Below are positions 33,087 through 42,914 of a DNA stretch of 64,000 bases, one piece after another. Position numbers and translations under genes: made by a program. The notes beneath the pieces were generated by a model. It ran no database searches. It was not told where the DNA came from and saw nothing but the letters and a program-made list of their open reading frames with translations. This stretch comes from Enterococcus_G camelliae. GTDB taxonomy: Bacteria > Bacillota > Bacilli > Lactobacillales > Enterococcaceae. Every line of letters starts with the position of its first letter. Position 1 is the first letter of the stretch. The stretch spans positions 41,168-105,167 of the forward strand of contig NZ_JBHUMO010000033.1 of the NCBI RefSeq assembly GCF_042685105.1. Direction: 5' to 3'.

Positions 33087-34034
33087 GTGACAAGTACAAA
33101 AGCAATTGTCATCAATCAATATGGTGGCAAAGAGAATTTAGTTGAAGAAGATGTGTTACTACCAGAGTTACAAGCACATCAGGTATTGGTAAAAGTTAAG
33201 GCTACCTCAGTGAATCCTATTGACTGGAAGTTAAGGGAAGGTTATTTGAAACAAATGATGCCTTGGGAGTTTCCAATTATTTTAGGTTGGGATGTTGCCG
33301 GTGTTATCGAGGAAGTTGGGGCAGATGTTGCTGACTGGAAAATAGGCGATCGTATCGTAGCGAGACCTGATACGACTCGTTTTGGAACCTATGCAGAGTA
33401 TACGATTGTAGATGACCACCTTTTAGCAGCATTACCTGAAGAGATTTCATTTAAGGACGCAGGTGCCTTACCTCTAGCTGGATTGACTGCGTATCAAGCG
33501 TTGTTTACTCATGGAAAATTAGAAAGTGGTCAAAAAGTTCTGATTCATGCGGGTGCTGGTGGCGTAGGAAGTTATGCAATTCAATTAGCTAAAAATGCAG
33601 GTGCGTATGTTTATACGACAGCCAGCCAAAAAAATCATGAACTACTGAAACGCTTAGGAGCAGATGAAGTCATTGATTATCACACGACTGATTTTGAGAC
33701 GACACTAAATGAAATCGACTTAGTCATTGATACCATGGGAGGAGAAGTTCAACGAAAAAGTTTAAGCGTTTTGAAACCTCATGGACGACTCATTAGTATT
33801 GTATCCATTGAAAATCCAGAACTTGCGCAAGAAAAACAAATTGAAGCTAAAGCAATTTGGTTAGAACCCAATGGGCAACAATTAGCGATTTTGGTTAACT
33901 TAATGGCTGAAAAGAAATTGGTTAGTGTCATTGGTGCTGAATTTCCATTAACCCAAGCAGGTGTTTTTGCTGCACATGAATTAAGTGAAACGCACCATGC
34001 AGTGGGAAAAATTGTTCTCGTAACAGGAAAGTAA
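33087..34034 (+). CDS. NADP-dependent quinone oxidoreductase-like MDR-family reductase
   Basis: 315 residues, medium-chain dehydrogenase/reductase superfamily, zinc-independent quinone reductase branch. GroES-like N-terminal domain (VNPIDWKLREGYL), then Rossmann fold with the NADPH motif AGAGGVGSYAIQLAK (about residues 148-162). No zinc-ligand Cys/His pattern. GTG start with AAGGAAGG site. 24 bp after ohr, probably cotranscribed as an oxidative or electrophile stress pair. Confidence 0.85.
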   Translation: MTSTKAIVINQYGGKENLVEEDVLLPELQAHQVLVKVKATSVNPIDWKLREGYLKQMMPWEFPIILGWDVAGVIEEVGADVADWKIGDRIVARPDTTRFGTYAEYTIVDDHLLAALPEEISFKDAGALPLAGLTAYQALFTHGKLESGQKVLIHAGAGGVGSYAIQLAKNAGAYVYTTASQKNHELLKRLGADEVIDYHTTDFETTLNEIDLVIDTMGGEVQRKSLSVLKPHGRLISIVSIENPELAQEKQIEAKAIWLEPNGQQLAILVNLMAEKKLVSVIGAEFPLTQAGVFAAHELSETHHAVGKIVLVTGK

Positions 34035-34045
34035 TAGAACTGATA

Positions 34046-34081
34046 AAGGCTCTGTCATTCCATTTGGAAAGACAGAGCCTT
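34046..34081 (+). terminator. Terminator after the quinone reductase
   Basis: AAGGCTCTGTC / GACAGAGCCTT stem, 14-base loop, short T tract. Confidence 0.75.
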
Positions 34082-34178
34082 CGTTTAAATGATTGGTAAC
34101 ATTGAAATTAGCAGGGATACGTTATCTAATTGATTGTGATATAATGAACTATAAGGAAAAGTGGAGAGGAAGGTCACC

Positions 34179-35513
34179 ATGGAAGAGCTCATTCAAAAAA
34201 AAGCTGCCCTATTGGATTTGTACGTGAGTAGTCATTCCGTTGAAGAGTTTTTGTCGCATAGTTCACGAATTTTGAACAATCCCCTGATTATATTGGATGT
34301 TTCCTACAAAATTTTAGCTCATTCAGATGAGCATTTGATATCTGATGCTTATTGGAAAAATTACGTTGCACAAGGCTTTTGCTCGTTCGAATACGTGTTA
34401 AAAGCCAAACAGTTAGAGCCTGTACCTGATACCCAAGAAAACTCGTATTTTTTTCCTTGCCACGTTTGCAAGGACACAAAGTTAGTCATGACGTTAAAAA
34501 GTCAAGAAACGCAAATTGGGTATCTTATTATGTTAGATTCGCAGCATTCATTATCGGAACTGGATCAAGAGTTGTTTGAGATTCTTGGAAAGATGTTAGT
34601 CGAACGATTAGGTGGAAAAAATTCGAGGAGATGGTCTTCAAAAAATTCAGAGCTCGTTTTTTTAGATTTGTTAGCTGGAATGATTCACTCAAATGGCGAG
34701 CTTGCGGATAGATTAGAGGATAAAACATTAATCAAAATGGACTATTGGCGTGTTCTGGTTTGCGATTTATCACATCAAAAATTTACTGATCGCAATTATC
34801 CAGATCCGTGGAAAGAAATTCAAAAACGATTGCAAGCAACGTTGCATGCACAATTTTCGGCTTATTTTGAAGACAAGCTTGTGTTTCTTTACGCAGAAGA
34901 ACAATATACAGAGCATCGTGGGCGACTGATTGAGTTTGCGAAGACTTACGATTTGAATATAGGGGTTAGTTCATCATTTTCAAATTTAATGCTCACAAGC
35001 GATTCTTATCAAGAGGCATACAAATGTGTCGAACTTGCTGATTTTCTCTTACCCAATAAAGTGTTAGTTGAATTTTACGAGGTTCAATTGTATACACTTT
35101 TGCCAGATATTTCAATTGATCAAGCGTTTCAAAAGTATACCCATCCAGTTTTGAAACGACTCTTAGAATATGATTTGGTGAATAAAGCCGATTTATTTGG
35201 GACACTTTATGCTTATTTACTTCAACATGAAAATATAAATCAAACGGCCATTTGTCTGTCTTTGCATCGAAATACGGTACGCTACAAATTAAAACGTGCG
35301 GTTGAAATAGGTGAGTTTTCTTTGGATAGTTCAATTTCATTGGCTCAAGTTTTGCTTTCGTATCAAATTCTTTCCTATTATTGCTTGAGTGCCCGAAATG
35401 AAGCGACTCATTCAGAAAATCAATTGCTTGAGATTAGCAAAGCGGCCTTTTTTCGAAACGTAGAAACAAACTGTGCAGCGTGTACAATCCAATCATGTGA
35501 ATTTAGACACTAA
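34179..35513 (+). CDS. PucR/CdaR-type transcriptional regulator
   Basis: 444 residues from ATG 34179 (GAGGAAGG site; GTG 34161 overlaps that site). The N-terminal region resembles a GAF/PAS-like sensor (PLIILDVSYKILAHS). The C-terminal HTH_30-type helix-turn-helix reads CLSLHRNTVRYKLKRAVEIG. Unusually it ends with a Cys-rich tail, ETNCAACTIQSCEFRH, three cysteines in C-x2-C-x5-C spacing that could sense redox or bind metal. It sits directly before the enoate reductase gene and probably regulates it. TATAAT at 34140-34145. Confidence 0.8.
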   Translation: MEELIQKKAALLDLYVSSHSVEEFLSHSSRILNNPLIILDVSYKILAHSDEHLISDAYWKNYVAQGFCSFEYVLKAKQLEPVPDTQENSYFFPCHVCKDTKLVMTLKSQETQIGYLIMLDSQHSLSELDQELFEILGKMLVERLGGKNSRRWSSKNSELVFLDLLAGMIHSNGELADRLEDKTLIKMDYWRVLVCDLSHQKFTDRNYPDPWKEIQKRLQATLHAQFSAYFEDKLVFLYAEEQYTEHRGRLIEFAKTYDLNIGVSSSFSNLMLTSDSYQEAYKCVELADFLLPNKVLVEFYEVQLYTLLPDISIDQAFQKYTHPVLKRLLEYDLVNKADLFGTLYAYLLQHENINQTAICLSLHRNTVRYKLKRAVEIGEFSLDSSISLAQVLLSYQILSYYCLSARNEATHSENQLLEISKAAFFRNVETNCAACTIQSCEFRH

Positions 35514-35592
35514 TACATAGTTTTACCTCTTTTTACCATGTTAAACTAACTACGTGAAAACGATATCAGTTTGAAAAATTAGGAGGGGAAAA

Positions 35593-37533
35593 ATGTATAC
35601 GAAATTATTTGAACCAGGAAACATTGGATCGGTCGAAATAAAAAATCGAATCGTCATGCCACCAATGGGAACCAGTCTCTCAAGTTTTACAGGAGAAGCG
35701 ACCGATGAAGTGATTCGTTATTATGAAGAGCGGGCAAAAGGTGGCTGTGGATTAATCATTACGGAAATTGCTAGGATTGATGATGAAACGGGGATTGGTG
35801 AACCCGGTCAACTAAGTGTTACTTCTGGTAAATATATTCGAAAATTGGTTCAACTGACCGAAGCGGTCCATAAATATGATGCGAAGATCTTCTTGCAACT
35901 TCATCATCCAGGTCGGCAAGTTACCAGATCCTTATTGAATGGTGTCCAACCAGTGGCACCTAGCGCAATAGCCTGTAAGGTCGTCAATGAAATGCCACGT
36001 GCTCTGACAACTGAAGAATGCGATGAGCTAGTCAAGAAATTTATTACTGGTGCAGCGATTGCCCAACTGTCTGATTTTGATGGGGTTGAGTTGCATGGAG
36101 CTCATGGGTACCTTATTAATGAATTTTTAAGTCCATATACCAATAAAAGATCGGATAAGTATGGAGGAGATTTCACTAAACGACTAACCTTTTTAACGAG
36201 TATCGTGAAAGGAATCCAACAAGTATGTGGTCCAAAATTCTCGATTTCTGTTCGATTAAGTGCAGATGAGTTTCTTGACGGTGGCTTAAAGATTGAAGAC
36301 ACCATTCAAATTTCAAAAGTTTTGGAAGAGCTAGGTGTTTCCGCTATTGATGTCAGTGCAGGAACGTATGAATCAGGATATGCCGTTATTGAGCCACAAT
36401 TTCTTCCAGAAGGTTGGAAGAAGCATTTAGCGAAGGCAATTCGTGAACAAGTATCTATTCCGGTGATTGCTGTCAATAATTTGAAGTATCCAAAAACCGC
36501 AGAGTTATTGCTAGAGGAAGGGGTTTGTGATTTTGCTTCGTTCGGAAGAGCCTTCTTAGCAGATGCACATTGGCCGAATAAAGCCCAAGCTCATCAGGAA
36601 GAGCTGATTCACAAATGTATCGGGTGTTTGCAATGTTTTAAGACGGTATTTGGGGGCAAACCGATTGAATGTACGGTTAATCCAATCGTCGGAAGAGAAT
36701 TGCGTTATAACGAGCAAACCTTGATCAAGGATGGCGCGAATCGTTCAGTGATTGTTGTAGGTGCAGGTCCTGGCGGGATGCATGCTGCTACCATATTGGC
36801 GAAAAGAGGATATGCAGTAACGTTAGTAGAAAAAGAAGATCGCTTAGGTGGTACATTAAATACTGCTGAACAGCCACCTGCTAAGCAAATGATTGGAGAA
36901 CTTATCAAGACACTTTCTTGCGAAGTAAAAGAAGCAGGGGTGCATGTTGTATTGAATCAGGAAGCAACGGTAAACTGGCTGGAACAACAGCAGCCTTATG
37001 GTATCGTTATTGCTTGTGGAGGCAACCCAATTATTCCACCTATTGAAGGAGTGACACTTCCTCATGTGGTGACAGCCGAAGATGTACTTTTGAAGAAGGT
37101 CACAATTGACAATCAAAGAGTAGTCATTGTTGGTGGTGGTGTGACCGGATTAGAAACAGCGGAAGTCATGGCAAATACAAACGAAGTAACCGTGATTGAA
37201 ATGGCAACAAGTGTCGGCAATGCTTTGTATACGAGTAATCGGATGATGTTACTCAACCATTTGCAAGAGGCTGGAGTGTCGATTCAAACCAATCGCATGC
37301 TGGCGCAAATTTCGGAAAAAAATGTTTTGTTGAAGGAAACAGGAAAGGAAATCGAACATCATTTACCATGTGATATGGTGGTATTGGCACTAGGTGTGAG
37401 TCCACGCAAATCATTCGTTCAAGAAATTCGCCAAGCATTTGACCATGTTATGGTTGTCGGCGATGCGCATCAGCCAGGTCAAATTGTTGATGCTATGAAA
37501 GAAGCCAATGACAAAGCCTACGTTTTTAGCTAA
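35593..37533 (+). CDS. NADH:flavin oxidoreductase / 2-enoate reductase (FadH, OYE family)
   Basis: 646 residues. N-terminal FMN-binding TIM barrel (PPMGTSLSSF; active-site HGAHGYLINEFLSP), a 4Fe-4S cluster motif CIGCLQCF followed by a further Cys near ECTVNP (about residues 338-360), then FAD (VVGAGPGGMHAA) and NAD(P) (VIVGGGVTGLETAE) Rossmann domains. Reduces C=C bonds next to a carbonyl, e.g. 2,4-dienoyl-CoA or 2-enoates; the substrate is not determined. GGAGGGG site. A terminator follows. Confidence 0.9.
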   Translation: MYTKLFEPGNIGSVEIKNRIVMPPMGTSLSSFTGEATDEVIRYYEERAKGGCGLIITEIARIDDETGIGEPGQLSVTSGKYIRKLVQLTEAVHKYDAKIFLQLHHPGRQVTRSLLNGVQPVAPSAIACKVVNEMPRALTTEECDELVKKFITGAAIAQLSDFDGVELHGAHGYLINEFLSPYTNKRSDKYGGDFTKRLTFLTSIVKGIQQVCGPKFSISVRLSADEFLDGGLKIEDTIQISKVLEELGVSAIDVSAGTYESGYAVIEPQFLPEGWKKHLAKAIREQVSIPVIAVNNLKYPKTAELLLEEGVCDFASFGRAFLADAHWPNKAQAHQEELIHKCIGCLQCFKTVFGGKPIECTVNPIVGRELRYNEQTLIKDGANRSVIVVGAGPGGMHAATILAKRGYAVTLVEKEDRLGGTLNTAEQPPAKQMIGELIKTLSCEVKEAGVHVVLNQEATVNWLEQQQPYGIVIACGGNPIIPPIEGVTLPHVVTAEDVLLKKVTIDNQRVVIVGGGVTGLETAEVMANTNEVTVIEMATSVGNALYTSNRMMLLNHLQEAGVSIQTNRMLAQISEKNVLLKETGKEIEHHLPCDMVVLALGVSPRKSFVQEIRQAFDHVMVVGDAHQPGQIVDAMKEANDKAYVFS

Positions 37534-37559
37534 TTGAAGTGAAATGAAAAAGAATAATG

Positions 37560-37604
37560 TCTCTTTTGAATGTGGATCCTTCTACATTTAAAAGAGATTT
37601 TTTT
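37560..37604 (+). terminator. Terminator after the enoate reductase
   Basis: TCTCTTTT..AATGT / ACATT..AAAAGAGA stem followed by a seven-T run. The remaining 245 bp before the next gene contain a GTATTGACAAATAC palindrome (37622-37635) that includes a TTGACA -35-like hexamer. Confidence 0.75.
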
Positions 37605-37849
37605 GATTGTATAGCTGGGGTTGTATTGACAAATACAGTAATTTTTGCAAAAAAGCTGGATTGCACGCTTTTTAGAAAATGGGTATCTAGAGAAAAAGCT
37701 GGTGATGTTTTTTTGGTGTTTTTAGCTGTTTTTTCTAGAAGTTAACCGTTTTCTAGTGATTGCTTGTGTTAATCTTAACTTGTTTCTTTAAATTTTTAGG
37801 TAGGAATAAAAGGAACGTACAAGATAAAGTAGATGAAGGTGTTGATAAT

Positions 37850-38905
37850 GTGGTCGTAGGATGTATTGTAACATTTGTTGTTGGATTATTAGGTGGATTT
37901 ATTGCAAAAAAGCTTGGCATGCCTGCACCATTTATGACTGGCAGTATGTTGGCAGTGGCGTTGTTTTCGATTGTATTTGCACAGGCAATGATGCCCAGCA
38001 CATTGAAAACAATCGCACAAGTTATAAGTGGAGCCTATATTGGACAACAAATAAGCAAACAAGACATTTTCTACTTACCTAAAATAGGAAAGCCCATTTT
38101 ATTTTTAATGGCGCTTTTCACAGTAAATATGTTTCTGATGGGTTGGATTTTTCATGTATTTTTTGATATGGATTTGATTACTGCTTGGTTAAGCTGTATG
38201 CCGGGAGGAATTATGGATGTCTCTCTCATCAGTATCGATATGGGAGCGAAGTCGGAGATTGTTGCGGCCATGCAGTTGATTCGCTTGGTGGGTATGCTGC
38301 TGATTTTACCATATTGGATTATGCTTATTATGCGTCGTTTTGGTCATGAGCAGCTGAAGTCTGGACAACGACAGCAAAAGAAAACTGCTGTGAAAAAAAA
38401 TTGGAACGAGCCCATTAATACAGTAAAAAATGATACGCTGATTCTTTTCATTGCGACTTTGGGTGGGGGGCTAGGTGTTGTTTCAGGAATTCCAGTGGGA
38501 GCCCTAATTTTCTCTTTATTTTTTTCTGGAGCATTAAAAATTGTTAAAAATACGAGTCAAATTAACGGTAAGGTTCGCTATACCGCACAAATCTTAGCGG
38601 GTTCAATTATTGGTAGTTCGTTTTCGAGAAGCAGTCTTACACAACTCCATTCCCTCATCATTCCAGCTATCATCCTGTTATGTAGCTATCTAGTGATCAA
38701 TGTCCTATTTGCGGTCGTGATTTATAAACGAGGTGTTTTCGATTTACAATCAGCATTATTTGCTTCCTCTCCAGCAGGAGCTACGGATATTTCTTTAATC
38801 GCAGGGGAATTGGGAGGCGATATGTCCAAAATTGTTGCTATTCAGATCAGCCGTACTGTTTATACAATCGTCATTTTACCGACTATCATTCGCTTTTTTC
38901 TCTAA
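37850..38905 (+). CDS. AbrB-type integral membrane protein (PF05145)
   Basis: About 352 residues from GTG 37850, preceded by GAAGGTG. An in-frame ATG at 37760 adds a 30-residue, poorly conserved leader and has no clear site. The name AbrB is historical: it is not the DNA-binding regulator but a duplicated polytopic membrane protein. Each half has about five hydrophobic helices with the signature GLLGGFIAKKLGMPAPFMTG in the first half and ASSPAGATDISLIAGELGGD in the second. Function unknown, possibly organic-acid transport. Confidence 0.75.
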   Translation: MVVGCIVTFVVGLLGGFIAKKLGMPAPFMTGSMLAVALFSIVFAQAMMPSTLKTIAQVISGAYIGQQISKQDIFYLPKIGKPILFLMALFTVNMFLMGWIFHVFFDMDLITAWLSCMPGGIMDVSLISIDMGAKSEIVAAMQLIRLVGMLLILPYWIMLIMRRFGHEQLKSGQRQQKKTAVKKNWNEPINTVKNDTLILFIATLGGGLGVVSGIPVGALIFSLFFSGALKIVKNTSQINGKVRYTAQILAGSIIGSSFSRSSLTQLHSLIIPAIILLCSYLVINVLFAVVIYKRGVFDLQSALFASSPAGATDISLIAGELGGDMSKIVAIQISRTVYTIVILPTIIRFFL

Positions 38906-38951
38906 TTTTTCCGCAGTTCATGGAAGGGGGGGATCTGAAGGACTAGTCATT

Positions 38952-39668
38952 CTATTCATTAGGTGCGGTTCTTTTTTCTAGTCTTACAATAAACAACAGA
39001 CTAATCTCATATAACAAAATTAAGGGAACGGTCATCGCAAGATGGGACATAACCTCTGGTGGGGAGATTAGTCCTGCAATGACGAGAATTGTAAAGTAGG
39101 CGTATTTCCGTTTCTTTTTGAGTTGGTCCGCACCAACTAGGCCAATGCGCGCTAAAAAAATAATGACCAGCGGGTATTGAAATAAAATCCCAAACCATAA
39201 AAGGACTTGCGTGAGTAATTGAAGATAGTCAGAGAAAGTAACCAATACATTAAACCCAAGGCTGGTAGAAAAACGAATGAGGCTGTTCACGATAATCGGG
39301 AAAATAAAAAAATAAGCAAAAATACCACCCGTCAAAAACATGGTTAAGACGAGAGGAAAGTAAAATTGACCGATTTTTTTCTCTTGCTCATACAGGCCGG
39401 GTTTAATGTAGGCCCATAGTTGCCAAAAGAGTAGCGGGAGTGTGAACAAAAGAGCCAGTAATGCGGCTAAATTTAGGTATACTTCCAATCCTTCTGAAAT
39501 ACGGATTGTGTAAAAATGGAAGGTAGCCGGTAATTGCCGCTCTTGCAAAGCTAAAACCCAGGGAACAATCCAAATACAAGCAATAAAAAAGAATCCAAAG
39601 AAAAAGAAGCCAACTAAAATTAAACGACGTCTTAATTCAATTAAATGTTCAAGAAGGGTCATGTTCAC
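38952..39668 (-). CDS. tatC: Sec-independent translocase TatC
   Basis: Receptor and core of the twin-arginine translocase. 238 residues with six hydrophobic helices; N-terminal LLEHLIELRRRLI signature and the conserved LWAYIKPGLYEQEK loop (about residues 86-99). Overlaps tatA by 20 bp on the minus strand. With no TatB, this is a minimal TatAC system, and its evident client is the Dyp peroxidase encoded nearby. Confidence 0.95.
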   Translation of the reverse strand: MNMTLLEHLIELRRRLILVGFFFFGFFFIACIWIVPWVLALQERQLPATFHFYTIRISEGLEVYLNLAALLALLFTLPLLFWQLWAYIKPGLYEQEKKIGQFYFPLVLTMFLTGGIFAYFFIFPIIVNSLIRFSTSLGFNVLVTFSDYLQLLTQVLLWFGILFQYPLVIIFLARIGLVGADQLKKKRKYAYFTILVIAGLISPPEVMSHLAMTVPLILLYEISLLFIVRLEKRTAPNE

Positions 39669-39972
39669 TACTATCCTTGATCATACTTTTGTCGATTGAA
39701 TCATCGTTTTCACTTACTGTTCGTGTAATCTTGTAATGAGGGGCTTTCCTTTCAATTGAATGTACTTTGATGGTAGGTGAGACAGTCGATTTGACTGTTT
39801 CTTTTTGTTTTTCTAACTCTTCCTCATCATTGGAAACCAATCCAGCAGTTGCCTTTTTGAATTCCCGCAGAGTTTCCCCTAATGATTTTCCTAGTTCAGG
39901 TAGTTTTTTGGGACCGAATACCAACAAACCAGCGCCGACAATTAGTGCGATACTTCCAGGACCTAGAGCCAT
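39649..39972 (-). CDS. tatA: Twin-arginine translocase TatA
   Basis: 107 residues from the ATG at 39972 (AAGGAG site); codons upstream would read through the Fur box. A short N-terminal membrane helix (SIALIVGAGLLVFGPKKLPE) contains the FGPKKLPELG hinge, followed by an amphipathic helix (SLGETLREFKKA) and a long hydrophilic tail. Forms the protein-conducting oligomer with TatC. Confidence 0.93.
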   Translation of the reverse strand: MALGPGSIALIVGAGLLVFGPKKLPELGKSLGETLREFKKATAGLVSNDEEELEKQKETVKSTVSPTIKVHSIERKAPHYKITRTVSENDDSIDKSMIKDSSEHDPS

Positions 39973-39990
39973 TTTATTTCTCCTTTTCAT

Positions 39991-40048
39991 GATAATGATT
40001 ATCATTCTCTTTTTTGATGATGGTAGAACACTTTTTGGTTTCTGTCAA
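39991..40048 (-). promoter_or_regulatory. Fur box and promoter of tatAC
   Basis: Minus-strand -35 TTGACA (40043-40048), 17 bp, -10 TACCAT (40020-40025). GATAATGATTATCATTCTC at 39991-40009 matches the 19-bp Fur consensus at 18 of 19 positions and lies over the transcript start. So tatAC should be repressed by iron together with efeUOB. Confidence 0.85.
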
Positions 40049-40175
40049 GAAACGTTTTTGGAAAAAGAATACTTTCACCAAAAAGGGTTGAGAACACTGT
40101 GAAAATTAGTAACTGGAGTTCCGATAAACTATGTGAAAAAAATAGAAATTACCAGTAAACTTACCTAAAAATATA

Positions 40176-40223
40176 TTGACTTATGGTCTTTCTCCTTCTA
40201 AAATGAGAATGGTTATCATTATC
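40176..40223 (+). promoter_or_regulatory. Fur box and promoter of efeUOB
   Basis: -35 TTGACT (40176-40181), 17 bp, -10 TAAAAT (40199-40204), directly followed by GAGAATGGTTATCATTATC (40205-40223), 17 of 19 matches to the Fur consensus. Confidence 0.85.
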
Positions 40224-40255
40224 ATTTAATTATTTTTAAGTAGGAGGAGTGAAAA

Positions 40256-41734
40256 GTGTCACTTATAGTGGGGCGACGAACACGAAGAGCTGTGTTAGGA
40301 CGAAAAGCATTTATAGTTGGTATTTTCTTTTTTTTCTCTTTTTTATATGCCCCTTTCAGTCATGCTGAAACAATCTCAGTGACGAATGAAGAAAAAGCTG
40401 CAACAGTAACGATTGATCGAGTTGAATCAGATGATTGGGAAGGGGCAAACGAGGCCTTTCAGCCCATTAAGCAGTGGTGGGTTCACTCGAAACAACCAAT
40501 GAAAGAGGTTAGTGGGGAGTTGGCTCAAAAAATTGATTTGGCCATTGCTCAGACCACTATTTACTTGTTGAACGAAGATAAGAAGGGAACGCTAGAGGGC
40601 ATCGCGACTTTGCAAAATGCTTTTTCGTCCTATCAGATAGGCGATTACGTTGATAATGAAGGGCATATGAAACTGACGCTATCGCTTTACATTCATAAGT
40701 TAAACCAACTTGGCCAGCATATTGAAAAAAGTGATTGGGTTCAAGCACAGGCGTTGATTGATGAATTAAATACGCAGTGGTTATCTGTCGAAGGCGATGT
40801 TGTCAGTCGTTCACAAGAGATTTATGACAATACAGAAAGAGATTTGTTGTTATTACAAAATAGTATTGTCAAAGAGCAGAAGGAACAAAGCCTTTCTCTA
40901 GTGAAAAGCCTTGTTCAGGAATTATCCTCCATTGATTCCACTGAGTATTCACTATTTGATGTGGCAATGATTCCTTTTCGAGAAGGTTTAGAGGCACTTT
41001 TAGTAGTTTTGATGTTGCTTTCTGTCGGCAGAAGATCGCATGAAAAAAAGGCCAAGAAATGGATTTTAGCCGGAAGTTTTCTTGGCGTGTTGACAAGTAT
41101 TCTTTTGGGGCTTTTTGTTGCTTTTGTTCTATCCGTGTTGTCTTTCGGTAAACAAAATAATTTGATTAATGGATTCGCTGGGATTTTTTCGAGCCTCATG
41201 CTACTTTATGTTGGCCTTTGGATGCATCAAGCTTCGGATGTAAAAAAAATGACCAATCGCTATCATACGAAAACAAAACAAGCGGTAGAAACGGGCAATT
41301 TTTTCTCATTAGCCTTGTTGGCTTTTTTAGCTATTTTAAGAGAAGGGTTAGAGATTGTTGTATTTACGATTGGAATGGCTGGTAAGATGAGTTTTGAAAA
41401 ATTGTGTCTTGGCTTTGGGCTGGGTTTATTGTTCTTGGCAGTGATTGCGACACTAATCATACTGTTTGAACGAAGACTACCGTTGCATGTATTTTTCTTA
41501 TTTTCAAGCGCCATTATTTTTTATTTAGCCATAAAATTTATGGGCTCTGGCATTCATAGTTTGCAGCTAGCTGGTCACATACCAAATACTAGCTCGGACT
41601 TTTTGCCATCCTTCACGCCACTTAGTATCTACCCATCTTGGTACAGTTTCATTCCACAACTTACGCTCGTTATTATCACAATCGGTTATGTTTGGATAAA
41701 TTATTTGAAAAAGAAAGAGGAGAAAAGAAGATGA
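40256..41734 (+). CDS. efeU: Iron permease EfeU (FTR1 family) with N-terminal extracellular domain
   Basis: Ferric iron permease of the EfeUOB system. 492 residues from GTG 40256 (GGAGGAG site). Signal-like helix, about 200 residues of extracytoplasmic domain, then a seven-helix FTR1 core with two REGLE motifs (FREGLEALLVVL, about residue 243, and LREGLEIVVFTIG, about 364) that bind iron. Fusion of the N-terminal domain is common in Gram-positive EfeU. Overlaps efeO by 4 bp. Confidence 0.92.
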   Translation: MSLIVGRRTRRAVLGRKAFIVGIFFFFSFLYAPFSHAETISVTNEEKAATVTIDRVESDDWEGANEAFQPIKQWWVHSKQPMKEVSGELAQKIDLAIAQTTIYLLNEDKKGTLEGIATLQNAFSSYQIGDYVDNEGHMKLTLSLYIHKLNQLGQHIEKSDWVQAQALIDELNTQWLSVEGDVVSRSQEIYDNTERDLLLLQNSIVKEQKEQSLSLVKSLVQELSSIDSTEYSLFDVAMIPFREGLEALLVVLMLLSVGRRSHEKKAKKWILAGSFLGVLTSILLGLFVAFVLSVLSFGKQNNLINGFAGIFSSLMLLYVGLWMHQASDVKKMTNRYHTKTKQAVETGNFFSLALLAFLAILREGLEIVVFTIGMAGKMSFEKLCLGFGLGLLFLAVIATLIILFERRLPLHVFFLFSSAIIFYLAIKFMGSGIHSLQLAGHIPNTSSDFLPSFTPLSIYPSWYSFIPQLTLVIITIGYVWINYLKKKEEKRR

Positions 41735-42888
41735 AAAATAAAAAGATAGTCCTTTCGTTGGCAATTGCTGGTATTTTATTAGGAGGTTGTGCAACGCAAA
41801 CTTCGGGAAAAAAAGCAACAACTACGAGTAGCGAAAAAACTACCAAGGTTGAAAAACAAATCAAAAATGAAGTTTCCAAAATGTTGAACGAATTGGAAGA
41901 GGTTCAAGCAAGTATCTCCAAGAAAGATGCTGGGGAGTTAACATCTACAGCTAAGACCATGCATAAGCATTGGTTAGATTTTGAGAATACGGTTCGTTCC
42001 GAATATCCTTTAGAGTACACCAATGTTGAAAAATTCGAAACACCGATTTATTACGGATCACAGTATGACGCACCAGATTACGCATCTTTATCAGAAAATG
42101 CAAGCAATTTAAAAGATGCACTTGAATCTTTAGAAAATGCGAAAAAGACCAAAGAAAAAACGTCTGAGGTGCTAGATACAGCCGTTAAAAATTATGTATC
42201 ATATGTTCAAGAGCAAGCAACAGAACTCGTTTCAGCAACAAAAGTGTTCACCGATGCGGTGAGAGCCGGAGACATTGAAAAAGCAAAAGAAAATTATGTG
42301 AAATCCCGAGTGTATTACGAACGAATCGAACCAGTTGCCGAAAGCTTTGGAGATTTGGATCCTGAAATCGATGCCCGAATTAACGATGTTGATTCTGAAG
42401 CAGATTGGACTGGTTACCATGTTATTGAACGTGCGTTATGGGAAAAAAAGACAACAGATGGTATGACAGAATACGCCAATAAACTGGATGAAGATGTCGC
42501 TAAATTGCAAGAATTGACGAAAAAGCTTGAGTGGAAACCTAAAGATATGGTCGCAGGAGCGATGGAATTATTAAATGAAGCTGCTACCACCAAAATTACG
42601 GGTGAGGAAGAAGCATACTCTCATACTGATTTGATGGATTTGGCTGCCAATGTTGAAGGGTCAAAAGTTGTCTATCAAGCCATTATTCCCGCATTAAACG
42701 AAAACGATCCTAAGTTAGCAGATCAGTTGGATAGTCAATTTAATACTATGGAAGACCTGTTAGCTACGTATCAATCAGGTGATAGCTACGTTCCTTATAC
42801 ACAACTGTCAGAAGATCAAATTCGTAAGCTGAGCACAAGCCTTTCAAACCTTTCAGAGTTGATGTCACAAACTGGGAAAATCTTCTAA
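41731..42888 (+). CDS. efeO: EfeO-family iron-binding lipoprotein (M75 domain)
   Basis: 385 residues from ATG 41731 (GAGGAGAAAAG site, overlapping the efeU stop). Lipobox LLGGC at about residues 15-19 predicts a lipid-anchored protein. The M75 imelysin-like body contains GYHVIERALWE (about residue 228), the HxxE-type motif of EfeO. Captures iron outside the membrane for EfeU. Confidence 0.92.
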   Translation: MKNKKIVLSLAIAGILLGGCATQTSGKKATTTSSEKTTKVEKQIKNEVSKMLNELEEVQASISKKDAGELTSTAKTMHKHWLDFENTVRSEYPLEYTNVEKFETPIYYGSQYDAPDYASLSENASNLKDALESLENAKKTKEKTSEVLDTAVKNYVSYVQEQATELVSATKVFTDAVRAGDIEKAKENYVKSRVYYERIEPVAESFGDLDPEIDARINDVDSEADWTGYHVIERALWEKKTTDGMTEYANKLDEDVAKLQELTKKLEWKPKDMVAGAMELLNEAATTKITGEEEAYSHTDLMDLAANVEGSKVVYQAIIPALNENDPKLADQLDSQFNTMEDLLATYQSGDSYVPYTQLSEDQIRKLSTSLSNLSELMSQTGKIF

Positions 42889-42914
42889 TTTAAAGAAAGA
42901 AAAGAGGAAAAGTG

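Noticed and set aside
37753..38001. Minus-strand frame at the AbrB-type gene
   Set aside because: Antisense to conserved membrane-protein coding.
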